64,000 nt of DNA from contig NZ_CAEUHO010000001.1 of NCBI RefSeq assembly GCF_903181435.1, positions 2,728,001-2,792,000 of the forward strand. The letters are read 5' to 3'. Both the position numbers and the translations under genes were made by a program. Of this stretch, positions 1 through 9,264 are shown one piece after another. The notes under the pieces are model-generated. The model was not told the origin of the DNA, did not search any database, and was given only the letters and a program-made list of their open reading frames with translations. Position 1 is the stretch's first letter. Each line of letters begins with the position of its first letter. The stretch is from Bacteroides acidifaciens (GTDB taxonomy: Bacteria > Bacteroidota > Bacteroidia > Bacteroidales > Bacteroidaceae).

Positions 1-1276
1 CTTCCCAAGATACAGAAGCTGCTGCGGTTGTAAACGTATAACTATCGCTAGCATTTATGGCATCCGTGAAACCGGTCGGTTTTGTTGTGCTTGACAAATA
101 ATTACCAGCACTCACTCCATATTGTTCCATAGAAGTTTGGATACCTTGTTCATAATATCCTTTGGCAGCAGCCTCTCCACCGTCAATCCAGCCTTGAAGA
201 GCAGCTTCCGCTTTCAGGAAATAAGTTTCGGCCGCATAAAATACAGGCATCGGTGAGTTTCTTTCAAATGCTGGCTTCGAATAGTTTGCGCTTGCTCCAT
301 AAACACCCGGTTGCCCGTAATTATTCTTAAAATTATCACTATTGTTACCCATGCGTGCTCCGCAGTAATTCTGTTTAGACTCCGTCATGTATTTACCAAT
401 ACGGGGATCGTTATAACCATTCATATAGGCAGAAATCGTAGCATTAACAGCCAAGTCACCCCAGTCTTGTGAAGCCAGACGGAACGGATTATTAGAGGTC
501 TTCAGGTAAGCATTATCACTGTTGGACTCAATCACGCCACTCTGAATAGCTTCCGCCATCACTTGTTGGGCATATTCGGTATCCACAGCTGCAATACGCA
601 CAGCCATACGTAATTTCAACGAATTGGCATATTTCACCCATTTACTGAAATCACCCTGATACATAACATCATAGTCTGCATATGCTGTCGAAGTTCCACT
701 AACACCAGACAGTACTTCAATGCTCTTCGTCAAATCGGTAATCATGTTGTGATACAGTTCCTTAACATCATCATAAGCCACGGCAAATTCACCCTGCCCC
801 ATCTGAGAATAAGGAATAGGACCATATGTGTCGGCTACACGGAGCATTACGCCTACGCGGATAATGGAAGCCCAAGCATAAATTGTTCCAACACCTCCGG
901 TCTGTTCCTTCACCTTCAGAAAGTTAGGATAAAAATCCGTGAACAGATCCTTGAAAGGAGTATCCACCCAGTTAAGTTGCGGATTGAATGAACCGAAGTT
1001 GGTACCGTTCCATTTGTTAGTACACGTAAAATAACCGCCATACTGTGAACCCACCATTTGTTCGGTCATCTGGCTATTGTTTTCCTGTTGCGGATTGAGC
1101 AGATAGGTCATCACGGGAAATACCGAACCAACCTTCTCAATCTCAGTCATCTGGTCATCATAAACATCCGTGGGATGTGTATTTAAATCTTCAAAATTTC
1201 CTGTACATGAAGCGAGTAACAACGATGATGCGAAAGTTACTGCGCTTACAGCCTTAATCATATTGATTTTTCTCAT
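1..1276 (-). CDS. SusD/RagB-like outer-membrane lipoprotein, partial
   Basis: The gene runs off the left edge, so only the first 425 or so residues are visible. They begin with a lipoprotein signal (MRKINMIKAV, a hydrophobic stretch, then LLLASC with the lipobox Cys near residue 24) followed by SusD-type sequence, including NFEDLNTHPTDVYDD and a helical TPR-like body. SusD proteins sit on the cell surface and cap the SusC transporter, handing over bound glycan or peptide. The start lies 17 bp after the stop of the SusC gene, so both share one transcript. An in-frame ATG at 1288 would add four residues; I prefer 1276 because GGAACG precedes it and the signal peptide is then typical. The substrate cannot be told. 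Confidence 0.93.
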   Translation of the reverse strand, partial: MRKINMIKAVSAVTFASSLLLASCTGNFEDLNTHPTDVYDDQMTEIEKVGSVFPVMTYLLNPQQENNSQMTEQMVGSQYGGYFTCTNKWNGTNFGSFNPQLNWVDTPFKDLFTDFYPNFLKVKEQTGGVGTIYAWASIIRVGVMLRVADTYGPIPYSQMGQGEFAVAYDDVKELYHNMITDLTKSIEVLSGVSGTSTAYADYDVMYQGDFSKWVKYANSLKLRMAVRIAAVDTEYAQQVMAEAIQSGVIESNSDNAYLKTSNNPFRLASQDWGDLAVNATISAYMNGYNDPRIGKYMTESKQNYCGARMGNNSDNFKNNYGQPGVYGASANYSKPAFERNSPMPVFYAAETYFLKAEAALQGWIDGGEAAAKGYYEQGIQTSMEQYGVSAGNYLSSTTKPTGFTDAINASDSYTFTTAAASVSWE

Positions 1277-1293
1277 AATTCGTTCCATTTTTT

Positions 1294-4200
1294 TTAGAAT
1301 TGTACTTTTACACTGAAACCCATGTTTCTTAAGCTAGGCTGCATGAAATAATCCACCCCTGTGTAGAACGTACTGGTAGACGACGCCACCTGTTCGGGGT
1401 CGAACGGAGCCTTGCAATAAATCATGGCAAGATTGTTTCCAATCAGGCCCAACGTTACATCGGCTATGTTATGCAGTTTCTTTCTGGAGATAGTGTATTC
1501 CAAACTAACTTCCTGCAAACGAATATTGGTAGCATCATACACATAGAAGTCACTTTCACCGGAACCGGCTGCCACAATACCCAAATAATCCTTGGCAGAA
1601 ATCGTTCTTCCGTTAATCACTACACCACCGGCATCACGCAACTTCGCACTATATTCTGATACACCAAAACGATCCATGAACGCCTGTGTACCGGAAACCA
1701 CATTACCTCCGAAACGACCACTCAATAATACATTCAGGCGGAAACCTTTATAAGTGAACGAGTTTCTCCAACCCATATTGACCTTAGGCAACACAGAACC
1801 AATCTTTCTGTGTTCTGTCTCAATCATAGTAGGCAATCCAGTCTTGGGATCCTGGCTGATATAACCGTTGTTGTCACGCTTGAAGTCACGGTTAGTATAG
1901 ATGTCACCCATTGAACCACCTTCAACCAGACGCAATGTCGGAGCGTTTCCGCTACCCAAACGTGCCTTTTCAACGAAGTCCATTTGGATCAACTCACCTG
2001 TATAAGGATTCTGTACGCCATTTGCCAGCGATTTGATTTTGTTCTTATTATAAGTAAATGTCAGGTTAGAGCTCCAACCGAAATCTCTCCACTCATTGTT
2101 ATATCCCAACGCCATCTCGATACCCTGATTCTGTACGCTACCCGCCTGAATAGCTACATCTTTGAAACCTGAACTGGCAGGAAGTGGTGCGTAGAATGTC
2201 TGGTTCTTAGTATCAGAGGTATAGTAGGTAATGTCTAAGTTCAGCGAATTGTCGAAGAAACGCATATTCAAACCGGCTTCGAAAGAATTAGTTTTTTCCG
2301 GTTTCAAATCAGAGTTCGGATAGTGAGACATCACCTTATAGGCATGGTTCTGTGGGTCGTATTCATAGCGCACTTTAGTCATATATGGATCGTAGGAGTT
2401 ACCCACAGAAGTATAGGATACACGCGCCTTCAGGAAAGTGAACCAATCGGGCAATTTAATAACTTCGCTCAGAATACCGGAAAGACCTATGGAAGGATAG
2501 AAAAAAGCTTTGGTTCCTCTATCGGAGAACGCAAATGCAGAATCCCAGTCTGAACGTCCCGTAAGACTTAAATAAAGGAAACTTCTCCAACCAATTTCCG
2601 CATTGGCGAAAATAGACTGTGTCTGACGTTTCAAACCGTTAGCTTCTACTTTATAGTTATTGGTACGCGACAGATTCTCAATTGTAAAATGATTAGTCAC
2701 CAATTCCAAGTTTCCGGTTATGACACTGGATTTCATACGAGTATCCTTGATAGAGGCACCGAGGTTGGCAACAATATTGAAATCACCGAATGTCTTATTG
2801 AAATTAGCCATCACATCGGCATAAGTTTGACGATCGAAACGGATATCCTCTTTATAATGTCCCTTTGGACCGGAGAATGTGGCCAATGTCCCGGCATGGA
2901 ACTTTTCCGTAAAGATATTTTCGGTATTGTCAATACTGACACGTCCCTGTACATTCAATCCTTCCATAATTTTATATTGCAGACTGGCAGCCAGCTTATA
3001 ACGTCTTCTTTCTGTCTCACGGTTCATACGGTTCATCGTCCAGTAAGGGTTCTGCTGGTCGAGTCCCATTTGACCGTAAGGCCAAAATTGCGTTGTAGCA
3101 CCTGTCAACGGGTCGAAGTGTTCGTAAGTAGCAACATCATCGAAACTTTCACCTCGGGGGAACAGATAGAGGGCCGGAAACGGAGACATATAAGATCCCT
3201 GGGAAATCATGTTCTTGTCATTCTGAATGATATAATTGGCACTAGTGTCCAAGATAAATTTATCATTCAGGAAGTTAGCAGTGTTGCGGAACGTAAAGTT
3301 ATAACGGTCGTAATCGTTATTAGGCAGAATACCTGTAGCATTGGTAGCAGCCACAGAGAAATAACTCTGACTCTTATCATTACCAGTAGAAAGAGCTACG
3401 GAGTTAGTAATGTTCGTTCCTGTATTGAAGAATCCGGAAGGATCGTAACGATAGTCGGTAGGATTACCCCAGCTATCCGACTCGCCCACTACATTACCAT
3501 ATCTATTTTGAAATTCGGGCATCATCAGCGGGTTACTAAATGTAGCACTCAAACTATAACTTAGACTCGTCTTGCCGCTACGACCTTTTTTAGTGGTAAT
3601 AAGTACTACTCCGTTAGCACCCTCATAACCATAGAGCGCAGCTGCAGAAGGACCTGTCAGCAATGACATGCTTTCGATGTCATCCGGATTAATATCGGCA
3701 ATGGACTCCGTACTACCACGTGAATTCATCGAATCCCCGCTACTTGATGTATTGACGTTGTACATCGGAATACCATCAATCACATACAACGCATTGTTGT
3801 TCTGACTGATAGATTTAGCACCACGCATCACCACCTTTACACCACTACCGGGACCTGATGAACTATTATTAATCTGTACACCGGCAGCCTTTCCTGCTAA
3901 CGAGCTCATAAAGTTAGAACTCTTTACAGCAGTCAATTCATCACCTTTCACCTGCTGTACGTTGTACGTCAACGCCTTTTCAGAACGCTTGATACCCAAA
4001 GCTGTGACTACCACTTCGTCCAATACTTCCGTATCTTCTTCTAATACGATATTTAAAGGATTAGCATTGGCTATCGTCACAGACTGGGCAGCATAGCCAA
4101 TATACGAGAATTCAAGGACATCACCAGCGGAAACCTTCAGAGAAAACTTTCCATCCAGATTAGTTACCGTACCATTAGTAGTACCCTTCACCAGTACACT

Positions 4201-4374
4201 TACACCAATCAGAGGTTCTCCTTTGTTATCTTTCACAGTACCAGAAACACTGATTACATTGTCTTGCACTTGACTGACGGTATGAGAGTCGGATGCATAC
4301 ACACTCCCACCACCTGCAAGTAACAAAAAGCTAAAGAGCAGATAAAAGCCTTTGCGATTCAGAGTTGTTTTCAT
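1294..4374 (-). CDS. SusC/RagA-family TonB-linked outer-membrane transporter
   Basis: The protein has 1026 residues, usual for the family. In order: signal peptide (about 1-27), a carboxypeptidase-regulatory-like domain (about 43-125, with GEPLIGVSVLVKG and FSYIGY), a plug domain opening with LDEVVVTALG and continuing through VVMRGA and ALYVIDGIPM, then a long beta-barrel ending in the aromatic residue of KVQF. No STN secretin domain is present, so this is not a FecA-type transporter acting through an anti-sigma factor. It forms a pair with the downstream SusD gene for TonB-driven import. No carbohydrate-active enzyme is visible beside it, so the nutrient is unknown; the enzyme genes may lie left of the window. 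Confidence 0.95.
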   Translation of the reverse strand: MKTTLNRKGFYLLFSFLLLAGGGSVYASDSHTVSQVQDNVISVSGTVKDNKGEPLIGVSVLVKGTTNGTVTNLDGKFSLKVSAGDVLEFSYIGYAAQSVTIANANPLNIVLEEDTEVLDEVVVTALGIKRSEKALTYNVQQVKGDELTAVKSSNFMSSLAGKAAGVQINNSSSGPGSGVKVVMRGAKSISQNNNALYVIDGIPMYNVNTSSSGDSMNSRGSTESIADINPDDIESMSLLTGPSAAALYGYEGANGVVLITTKKGRSGKTSLSYSLSATFSNPLMMPEFQNRYGNVVGESDSWGNPTDYRYDPSGFFNTGTNITNSVALSTGNDKSQSYFSVAATNATGILPNNDYDRYNFTFRNTANFLNDKFILDTSANYIIQNDKNMISQGSYMSPFPALYLFPRGESFDDVATYEHFDPLTGATTQFWPYGQMGLDQQNPYWTMNRMNRETERRRYKLAASLQYKIMEGLNVQGRVSIDNTENIFTEKFHAGTLATFSGPKGHYKEDIRFDRQTYADVMANFNKTFGDFNIVANLGASIKDTRMKSSVITGNLELVTNHFTIENLSRTNNYKVEANGLKRQTQSIFANAEIGWRSFLYLSLTGRSDWDSAFAFSDRGTKAFFYPSIGLSGILSEVIKLPDWFTFLKARVSYTSVGNSYDPYMTKVRYEYDPQNHAYKVMSHYPNSDLKPEKTNSFEAGLNMRFFDNSLNLDITYYTSDTKNQTFYAPLPASSGFKDVAIQAGSVQNQGIEMALGYNNEWRDFGWSSNLTFTYNKNKIKSLANGVQNPYTGELIQMDFVEKARLGSGNAPTLRLVEGGSMGDIYTNRDFKRDNNGYISQDPKTGLPTMIETEHRKIGSVLPKVNMGWRNSFTYKGFRLNVLLSGRFGGNVVSGTQAFMDRFGVSEYSAKLRDAGGVVINGRTISAKDYLGIVAAGSGESDFYVYDATNIRLQEVSLEYTISRKKLHNIADVTLGLIGNNLAMIYCKAPFDPEQVASSTSTFYTGVDYFMQPSLRNMGFSVKVQF

Positions 4375-4474
4375 TCAATAATAAATTTAAAATTAAAAAA
4401 GTTATTTACAAATAACAAATATATATTTTTACATAAACGTTTATATAAAGTCATATATCAAGCAGCAAACCGCC

Positions 4475-4496
4475 TACTTCTAAAATTTTAGAAGTA
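4475..4496. promoter_or_regulatory. Perfect 22-bp palindrome in the susC leader
   Basis: Eleven bases, TACTTCTAAAA, are followed at once by their exact reverse complement with no spacer. It lies about 100 bp upstream of the SusC-like start and downstream of the best promoter candidate. The spacer-free form suits a site for a dimeric DNA-binding protein better than an RNA hairpin, which would need a loop. Its function is inference. Confidence 0.5.
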
Positions 4497-4550
4497 CATC
4501 AACAATAGGTTAACATTTTACATTTTCCCGATTTTAAAGGTTTAACGCCG

Positions 4551-4581
4551 CAAATATACGCATTACAAGTAAACATACAAT
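4551..4581 (-). promoter_or_regulatory. Candidate promoter of the SusC/D pair
   Basis: Read on the minus strand, ATTG is followed 19 nt later by TATATTTG (4558-4551), matching the Bacteroidetes -33/-7 pattern with one mismatch in the -33 element. Transcription would start near 4545 and leave a leader of about 170 nt. A second TATATTTG at 4423-4416 lacks a -33 partner and is less likely. Confidence 0.5.
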
Positions 4582-4846
4582 AAAATATATGTTAAATATC
4601 AAGCAACACTGCAACCCGTAACAACAATAAATTATCAATACAAAATATAATATTATTAGTAAACATATTTATCAAACAAACTATAAAGAAGCCAAACAAA
4701 CTTATAAATAACAACTTCACCCCGTAAAAACGTTCCTTATATTTGTTAGTGATGAAAGAATAAAGAGAATTCGCTTACATTTTTCTGTAAAACTAAAAAG
4801 AGAAAGGAGTATATACAAGATGACATTATAAAGATACCTATAATAA

Positions 4847-4942
4847 AATCGCCTAAACTTTACCCAAGTTTACGGATTCTAACGTATTCTTAGGTAAAAT
4901 TTAAGCGATTCTTTCGAAAGAGGACTTAAAATCAGCCTCTTT
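4847..4942 (-). terminator. Two adjacent inverted repeats downstream of trxB
   Basis: The first met after the trxB stop has arms 4936-4942 and 4917-4923 (AAAGAGG/CCTCTTT, 12-nt loop). The second has 18-nt arms at 4893-4910 and 4847-4864, 16 of 18 paired, with a 28-nt loop, and on the minus strand it runs into ATTTTATTATA. Termination of the FtsK-LolA-TrxB transcript is the simplest reading, but the tail is not a clean U-run. Confidence 0.45.
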
Positions 4943-4984
4943 ATATTTGATAATAACCGGAAAGTTATCGGATAATTTCTTATC

Positions 4985-5935
4985 TTAGATAATTCCTTTT
5001 GCAGAAAGATAACGTTCGGCTTCGATAGCAGCCTTGCAACCACTACCTGCCGCTGTAATAGCCTGGCGATAATGCGGGTCGGCTACATCTCCGGCAGCAA
5101 AAACTCCGGGAACTTTCGTACGCGGACTACCACCGTCTGTAATAATATAACCAACTTCATCAGTATCCAAATAATCCTTGAATATATCTGAATTTGGTTT
5201 ATGGCCAATAGCTAGGAAGAAACCGTCAATAGGCAAACTGTAACGTTCTTCATCCGGTTCACCCCAACGCTTCACAAGATTTACTCCTTCTACACCATTG
5301 TCACCGTACAGACCGACAGCATTATGTTCGAAAAGCACTTCTATCTTCTCATGATTCATCACACGTTCCTGCATAATCTTCGACGCACGCAGGAAAGGCT
5401 TGCGGACAATCAGATATACTTTTGACGCAAGTCCCGCAAGATAAACCGCCTCTTCACAGGCAGTATCACCGCCACCAACAACGGCAACCACTTTCTTACG
5501 ATAAAAGAAACCGTCACAAGTGGCACAGGCACTGACACCCATTCCAGCATATTTCTTTTCATCTTCCAGACCCAGGTACTTAGCTGTCGCCCCCGTAGAA
5601 ATTATCAATGTTTCCGTTTCGATTTCTTTTTCTCCGTCAATCGTTATTTTATAAGGAGCCTTGCTCAAATCTGCCGCAGTAGCAATACCAAAACGAACAT
5701 CTGTCCCAAAACGGCTTGCCTGCGCACGCAAGTCTTCCATCAACTGCGGACCACTGATACCTTCAGGATAACCGGGGAAATTTTCAACATCCGTAGTCGT
5801 AGTCAACTGCCCACCGGGCTGCAATCCTTCATAAAGCACCGGACACAAATTTGCACGTCCTGCATAAATCGCTGCCGTGTATCCAGCAGGTCCTGAACCA
5901 ATAATCAGGCACTTAACTTTTTCTATTTCTGCCAT
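4985..5935 (-). CDS. trxB: Thioredoxin-disulfide reductase
   Basis: A 316-residue cytoplasmic flavoprotein that uses NADPH to reduce thioredoxin. It shows the FAD-binding GSGPAG (residues 13-18), GGQLTTTTDVENFPG, the redox-active CATC (137-140, in SACATCDGFF), the pyridine-nucleotide GGGDTA (about 154-159), and the C-terminal FAD contact GVFAAGDV. Length and order fit bacterial low-molecular-weight thioredoxin reductases. It is the last gene of a minus-strand run behind ftsK and a LolA-like gene; 40 bp separate it from the latter. In Bacteroides this enzyme is central to defence against disulfide and oxygen stress. Confidence 0.96.
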   Translation of the reverse strand: MAEIEKVKCLIIGSGPAGYTAAIYAGRANLCPVLYEGLQPGGQLTTTTDVENFPGYPEGISGPQLMEDLRAQASRFGTDVRFGIATAADLSKAPYKITIDGEKEIETETLIISTGATAKYLGLEDEKKYAGMGVSACATCDGFFYRKKVVAVVGGGDTACEEAVYLAGLASKVYLIVRKPFLRASKIMQERVMNHEKIEVLFEHNAVGLYGDNGVEGVNLVKRWGEPDEERYSLPIDGFFLAIGHKPNSDIFKDYLDTDEVGYIITDGGSPRTKVPGVFAAGDVADPHYRQAITAAGSGCKAAIEAERYLSAKGII

Positions 5936-5975
5936 TTTATTATACTTTTATTGTTTTGTTATTCAAAAAAACACT

Positions 5976-6623
5976 TTATCTCAAATCAATAATCTCTGCA
6001 CTCGGATATTGCTTTCTGTTAAAAACAAAAATGTTATCCGCATAATCCTGCCCTGTCTGATAATTCATAATGGTTATTTCATTACGCATCTGTTGCCCAC
6101 GTTGTTGAAGCAGAATATACAGAGGTTCGTAAGCATCCTTCGTCACATAAAGAGTAATGCGTTCCAATTCCTGTTTCTTATCCTTAGCCGTCAAAACTAC
6201 CTCCCAAACAGTTTTTCCGCAAAATATTTTCGCTGTTCCCAGTTTGTAAGAGAATCCTTTTTGATATATATAAAGAAACGTATACGGATTAATCTGCTGC
6301 AACTCTTCCTGAGTCGGATTGCTGACATTCACTTCATCATTCTTCGTCACATAACTCCACTGCGTCTTCCCGTCAAACCAGGTGACCATATCAGAGGTTT
6401 TCAATACGAACTTCTCACCCTTTAGCTGAATAGTTCCGCTCTCCGCCGCTTCTGCAAGTCCATTTGTCACCGCCTTTATAATAAAATCAGCCTTCACGCC
6501 GCCTGCTTTACGAAATGCCTCAGCCGTCTTATCAAGAACAACTTTAGCCTGCGACTGCTGTTGCTGAGCAATCACAGGCAATGACAGTAAAGCTATTAAA
6601 ACACTAAAAATGTATTTTCTCAT
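5976..6623 (-). CDS. LolA-like outer-membrane lipoprotein carrier
   Basis: A 215-residue secreted protein with a signal peptide ending at VIAQ (about residue 19) and a LolA-type fold signature: KADFIIKA early, GTIQLKGEKFVLKT, WFDGKTQWSYV and a LFIYQKGF-like hydrophobic strand (TFLYIYQKGFSYKL). LolA proteins shuttle lipoproteins through the periplasm from LolCDE to the outer membrane. Bacteroidetes LolA-like proteins are divergent and some may carry other lipids, so the exact cargo is inference. The gene starts 19 bp after the ftsK stop, which suggests one operon ftsK-lolA-trxB. Confidence 0.85.
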   Translation of the reverse strand: MRKYIFSVLIALLSLPVIAQQQQSQAKVVLDKTAEAFRKAGGVKADFIIKAVTNGLAEAAESGTIQLKGEKFVLKTSDMVTWFDGKTQWSYVTKNDEVNVSNPTQEELQQINPYTFLYIYQKGFSYKLGTAKIFCGKTVWEVVLTAKDKKQELERITLYVTKDAYEPLYILLQQRGQQMRNEITIMNYQTGQDYADNIFVFNRKQYPSAEIIDLR

Positions 6624-6642
6624 TTGATTAATAAACGATTGA

Positions 6643-9141
6643 TTACTGCAAATTGTTCAAACGCATTTCAAGGTCGTTATCATCGATACAAAGTACGTCA
6701 CGCGCTTTACTTCCCTGCGTGGGTCCAACGATTCCCGCTTTTTCAAGTTGATCCATGATACGGCCGGCACGATTATAACCGATAGAAAATTTACGCTGAA
6801 TCAAGGAAGTGGAACCTTGCTGATGAATAACGACCAACCGGGCTGCATCTTCGAACAACGGATCGAGGCGTCCCATATCAATATCGCCCACCTCACTACC
6901 ACTATCCTCACTCACATATTCGGGCAAGAAGAACGGAGTAGGATAACTCTGCTGACGGGCAATAAACTTCGTAATTTCTTCTACTTCCGGCGTATCAATA
7001 AAGGCACATTGCACACGTACCGGATCAGCTCCCTGCAAGAAGAGCATATCTCCCTTTCCAATCAAACGGTTTGCTCCCGGACGGTCAAGAATAGTACGGG
7101 AGTCCATCATAGCAGATACACGGAAAGCGATACGAGCCGGGAAGTTAGCCTTAATCGTACCTGTAATAATATTAGTAGTCGGACGCTGCGTAGCGATAAT
7201 CATATGAATACCGACAGCACGCGCCAATTGGGCGATACGGGCAATTGGGAGTTCCACTTCCTTACCAGCTGTCATAATCAAGTCACCAAACTCATCAATA
7301 ACGACCACGATATACGGCATGAATTTATGTCCCTTCTCCGGATTCAGGCGACGGTTGACAAACTTCTCATTATATTCTTTAACGTTACGCACATGCGCCA
7401 TTTTCAACAAATCATAGCGCGTATCCATTTCCACGCAAACAGAATTCAAGGTTTGCACAACCTTCGTTACGTCTGTAATAATCGGTTCACCACCATCGGG
7501 AAGTTTGGCTAGGAAATGATTTTCAATAACCGAGTAGATACTGAATTCCACTTTTTTCGGATCGACCAAAACAAATTTCAGCTCGGCCGGATGTTTCTTA
7601 TATAATAAGGATGTAATAATCGCATTCAATCCGACAGACTTACCCTGCCCAGTTGCACCTGCCACCAACACGTGCGGCATCTTGCAAAGGTCGAACATAA
7701 AGACCTCATTCGTAATAGTCTTACCAAGCACAATAGGCAGGTCAAATTTGGACTCTTGGAATTTCTTGCTACCAATAACGCTTTGCCCGGAAACAATCTT
7801 CGGATTCTTGTTCGGCACCTCAATACCAATAGTTCCCTTACCCGGTATCGGAGCGATAATACGGATACCGTCAGCAGAAAGACTCAACGCAATATCGTCT
7901 TCCAATCCGCGAATCTTGGAAATACGCACGCCTTGCTCGGGAGTGATTTCATAGAGAGTGACCGTAGGCCCTACCGTTGCCTTAATCGTACTAATCTCAA
8001 TACCGAAGCTGCGTAACGTATTGATGATACGGTCTTTATTCGCATTCTGCTCATCCATATCAATCGTCGGGTCGTCATTTTCGAAATGTTTCATCAAGTC
8101 GATAGTAGGAAAACGGTAGTTCTCCAAATCCTTGGTCGGATTGTAAGGTTCCACTTCCGGGCCCTGATACTCTTCTTCCGAAGCAGCAGATTCCACTTCA
8201 AATCCAGGTTCTTCATCCTCAGCAGTTTCCTTCGGGAGTGATACAACAGAATTAGAAGCAGCCGGTTCAAACACCATAGTCACTCCTTCGCTTTCTTCAG
8301 ATAAAGAAGAGGATTCTTCCGTTTCCGGCTGATTCACCGGCAAGTCTTCCTCTTCTTCATGCTCTTCAGATTGTATATCCATCACAGGTACAGGCGGCGT
8401 CTGCTTATAAGTCCGTTTCAAGTTAAATTCCACTTCTTGCGGCTGAGAGGTTGCAAATTCCGGTTCACCACCTACTGCCGGAGCTGCCTCCACTTCTTCT
8501 CTCTTCTTACGTTTCAAGAAACTCAATGAGAACAGCTTACGCAACCAGACAACCGTACGCGCACTGATATATATAAAGAAACAGATAGCCGTTACCAACA
8601 GAATCATCCATACTCCAGGCACACCCACCTGGGAAATCAACCAACGGCTGACATTATATCCGTGCATACCGCCCAAATAAATAAAAGAATCCTGATAATG
8701 ATCCATAAAGGCAAATCCGAAGAATACGGAGAACCAGATCAACAGCAGCGTACATCCGATAAACCATTTCCATAGACGGACAATACGCACACGCATCAGT
8801 TTCAATCCCGCCACAGCCAAAAAGACAAGAATAAAGAAAGAAGAGATACCAAAACAGTCATTAATCAGATAACTCGCCAACTGTGCTCCGCGCGAACCGG
8901 CATAGTTCTTCACATGATTGTCAACTACCGACAGGTCGGCCGGATTTCCGCTGTCAATAATACTCTGATCTGCTGCTCCCGTGAAAAAGAACGAGGAAAA
9001 AGCTAACAGCAAGTAAACGGAAAAGATGACCAGCATCAATCCGATGACAAAATGGACAGTTTCATTCTTCAATATTGCAACGATTTTACTTGGGGAAGAG
9101 GGAGTACGCTCCGTCTCCTTATCTAATTTCTTCTTTGCCAT
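6643..9141 (-). CDS. ftsK: FtsK/SpoIIIE-type DNA translocase
   Basis: An 832-residue protein. The N-terminal 210 residues hold about four membrane segments anchoring it at the septum. An acidic, Ser/Glu-rich linker follows (about 215-340). The motor has Walker A GATGQGKS near residue 493, Walker B VVVIDEFGDL near 612 and the RIAFRVSAMMDSRTILD segment, and a winged-helix gamma domain ends the protein (IQRKFSIGYNRAGRIMDQLE), the part that reads KOPS-type polarity sequences. It pumps chromosome ends across the closing septum and activates XerCD at dif. It heads the minus-strand run, back to back with the DUF5063 gene 120 bp away. Confidence 0.95.
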   Translation of the reverse strand: MAKKKLDKETERTPSSPSKIVAILKNETVHFVIGLMLVIFSVYLLLAFSSFFFTGAADQSIIDSGNPADLSVVDNHVKNYAGSRGAQLASYLINDCFGISSFFILVFLAVAGLKLMRVRIVRLWKWFIGCTLLLIWFSVFFGFAFMDHYQDSFIYLGGMHGYNVSRWLISQVGVPGVWMILLVTAICFFIYISARTVVWLRKLFSLSFLKRKKREEVEAAPAVGGEPEFATSQPQEVEFNLKRTYKQTPPVPVMDIQSEEHEEEEDLPVNQPETEESSSLSEESEGVTMVFEPAASNSVVSLPKETAEDEEPGFEVESAASEEEYQGPEVEPYNPTKDLENYRFPTIDLMKHFENDDPTIDMDEQNANKDRIINTLRSFGIEISTIKATVGPTVTLYEITPEQGVRISKIRGLEDDIALSLSADGIRIIAPIPGKGTIGIEVPNKNPKIVSGQSVIGSKKFQESKFDLPIVLGKTITNEVFMFDLCKMPHVLVAGATGQGKSVGLNAIITSLLYKKHPAELKFVLVDPKKVEFSIYSVIENHFLAKLPDGGEPIITDVTKVVQTLNSVCVEMDTRYDLLKMAHVRNVKEYNEKFVNRRLNPEKGHKFMPYIVVVIDEFGDLIMTAGKEVELPIARIAQLARAVGIHMIIATQRPTTNIITGTIKANFPARIAFRVSAMMDSRTILDRPGANRLIGKGDMLFLQGADPVRVQCAFIDTPEVEEITKFIARQQSYPTPFFLPEYVSEDSGSEVGDIDMGRLDPLFEDAARLVVIHQQGSTSLIQRKFSIGYNRAGRIMDQLEKAGIVGPTQGSKARDVLCIDDNDLEMRLNNLQ

Positions 9142-9235
9142 GACTTTTTATTCTTTTTATAAAATTGGAATCCTATTCTAAGCCGCAAAAATAATAAAAA
9201 AATAACGAGCACTACGCTCATTCAATCCTTTTTCT

Positions 9236-9243
9236 TACCTTTG
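9236..9243 (+). promoter_or_regulatory. -7 box upstream of the DUF5063 gene
   Basis: TACCTTTG matches TAnnTTTG and lies 21 bp before the ATG at 9265. No good TTTG is seen at the -33 distance. Transcription would start near 9249, giving a short leader. Confidence 0.5.
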
Positions 9244-9264
9244 CGTTTCAAATCAATACTGATT

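Larger units (their letters stand above)
4375..4984. other. 610-bp non-coding region between susC-like gene and trxB
   Basis: This A/T-rich gap holds the leader and probable promoter of the SusC-like gene, a perfect 22-bp palindrome, and two inverted repeats just beyond the trxB stop codon. I see no credible small gene in it. The leader of about 170 nt is long for a housekeeping gene and leaves room for regulation. Confidence 0.7.

Noticed and set aside
2689..3564. Plus-strand open frame of 291 codons opposite the SusC-like gene
   Set aside because: Antisense shadow of a conserved TonB-dependent transporter; no promoter or recognisable protein motif.
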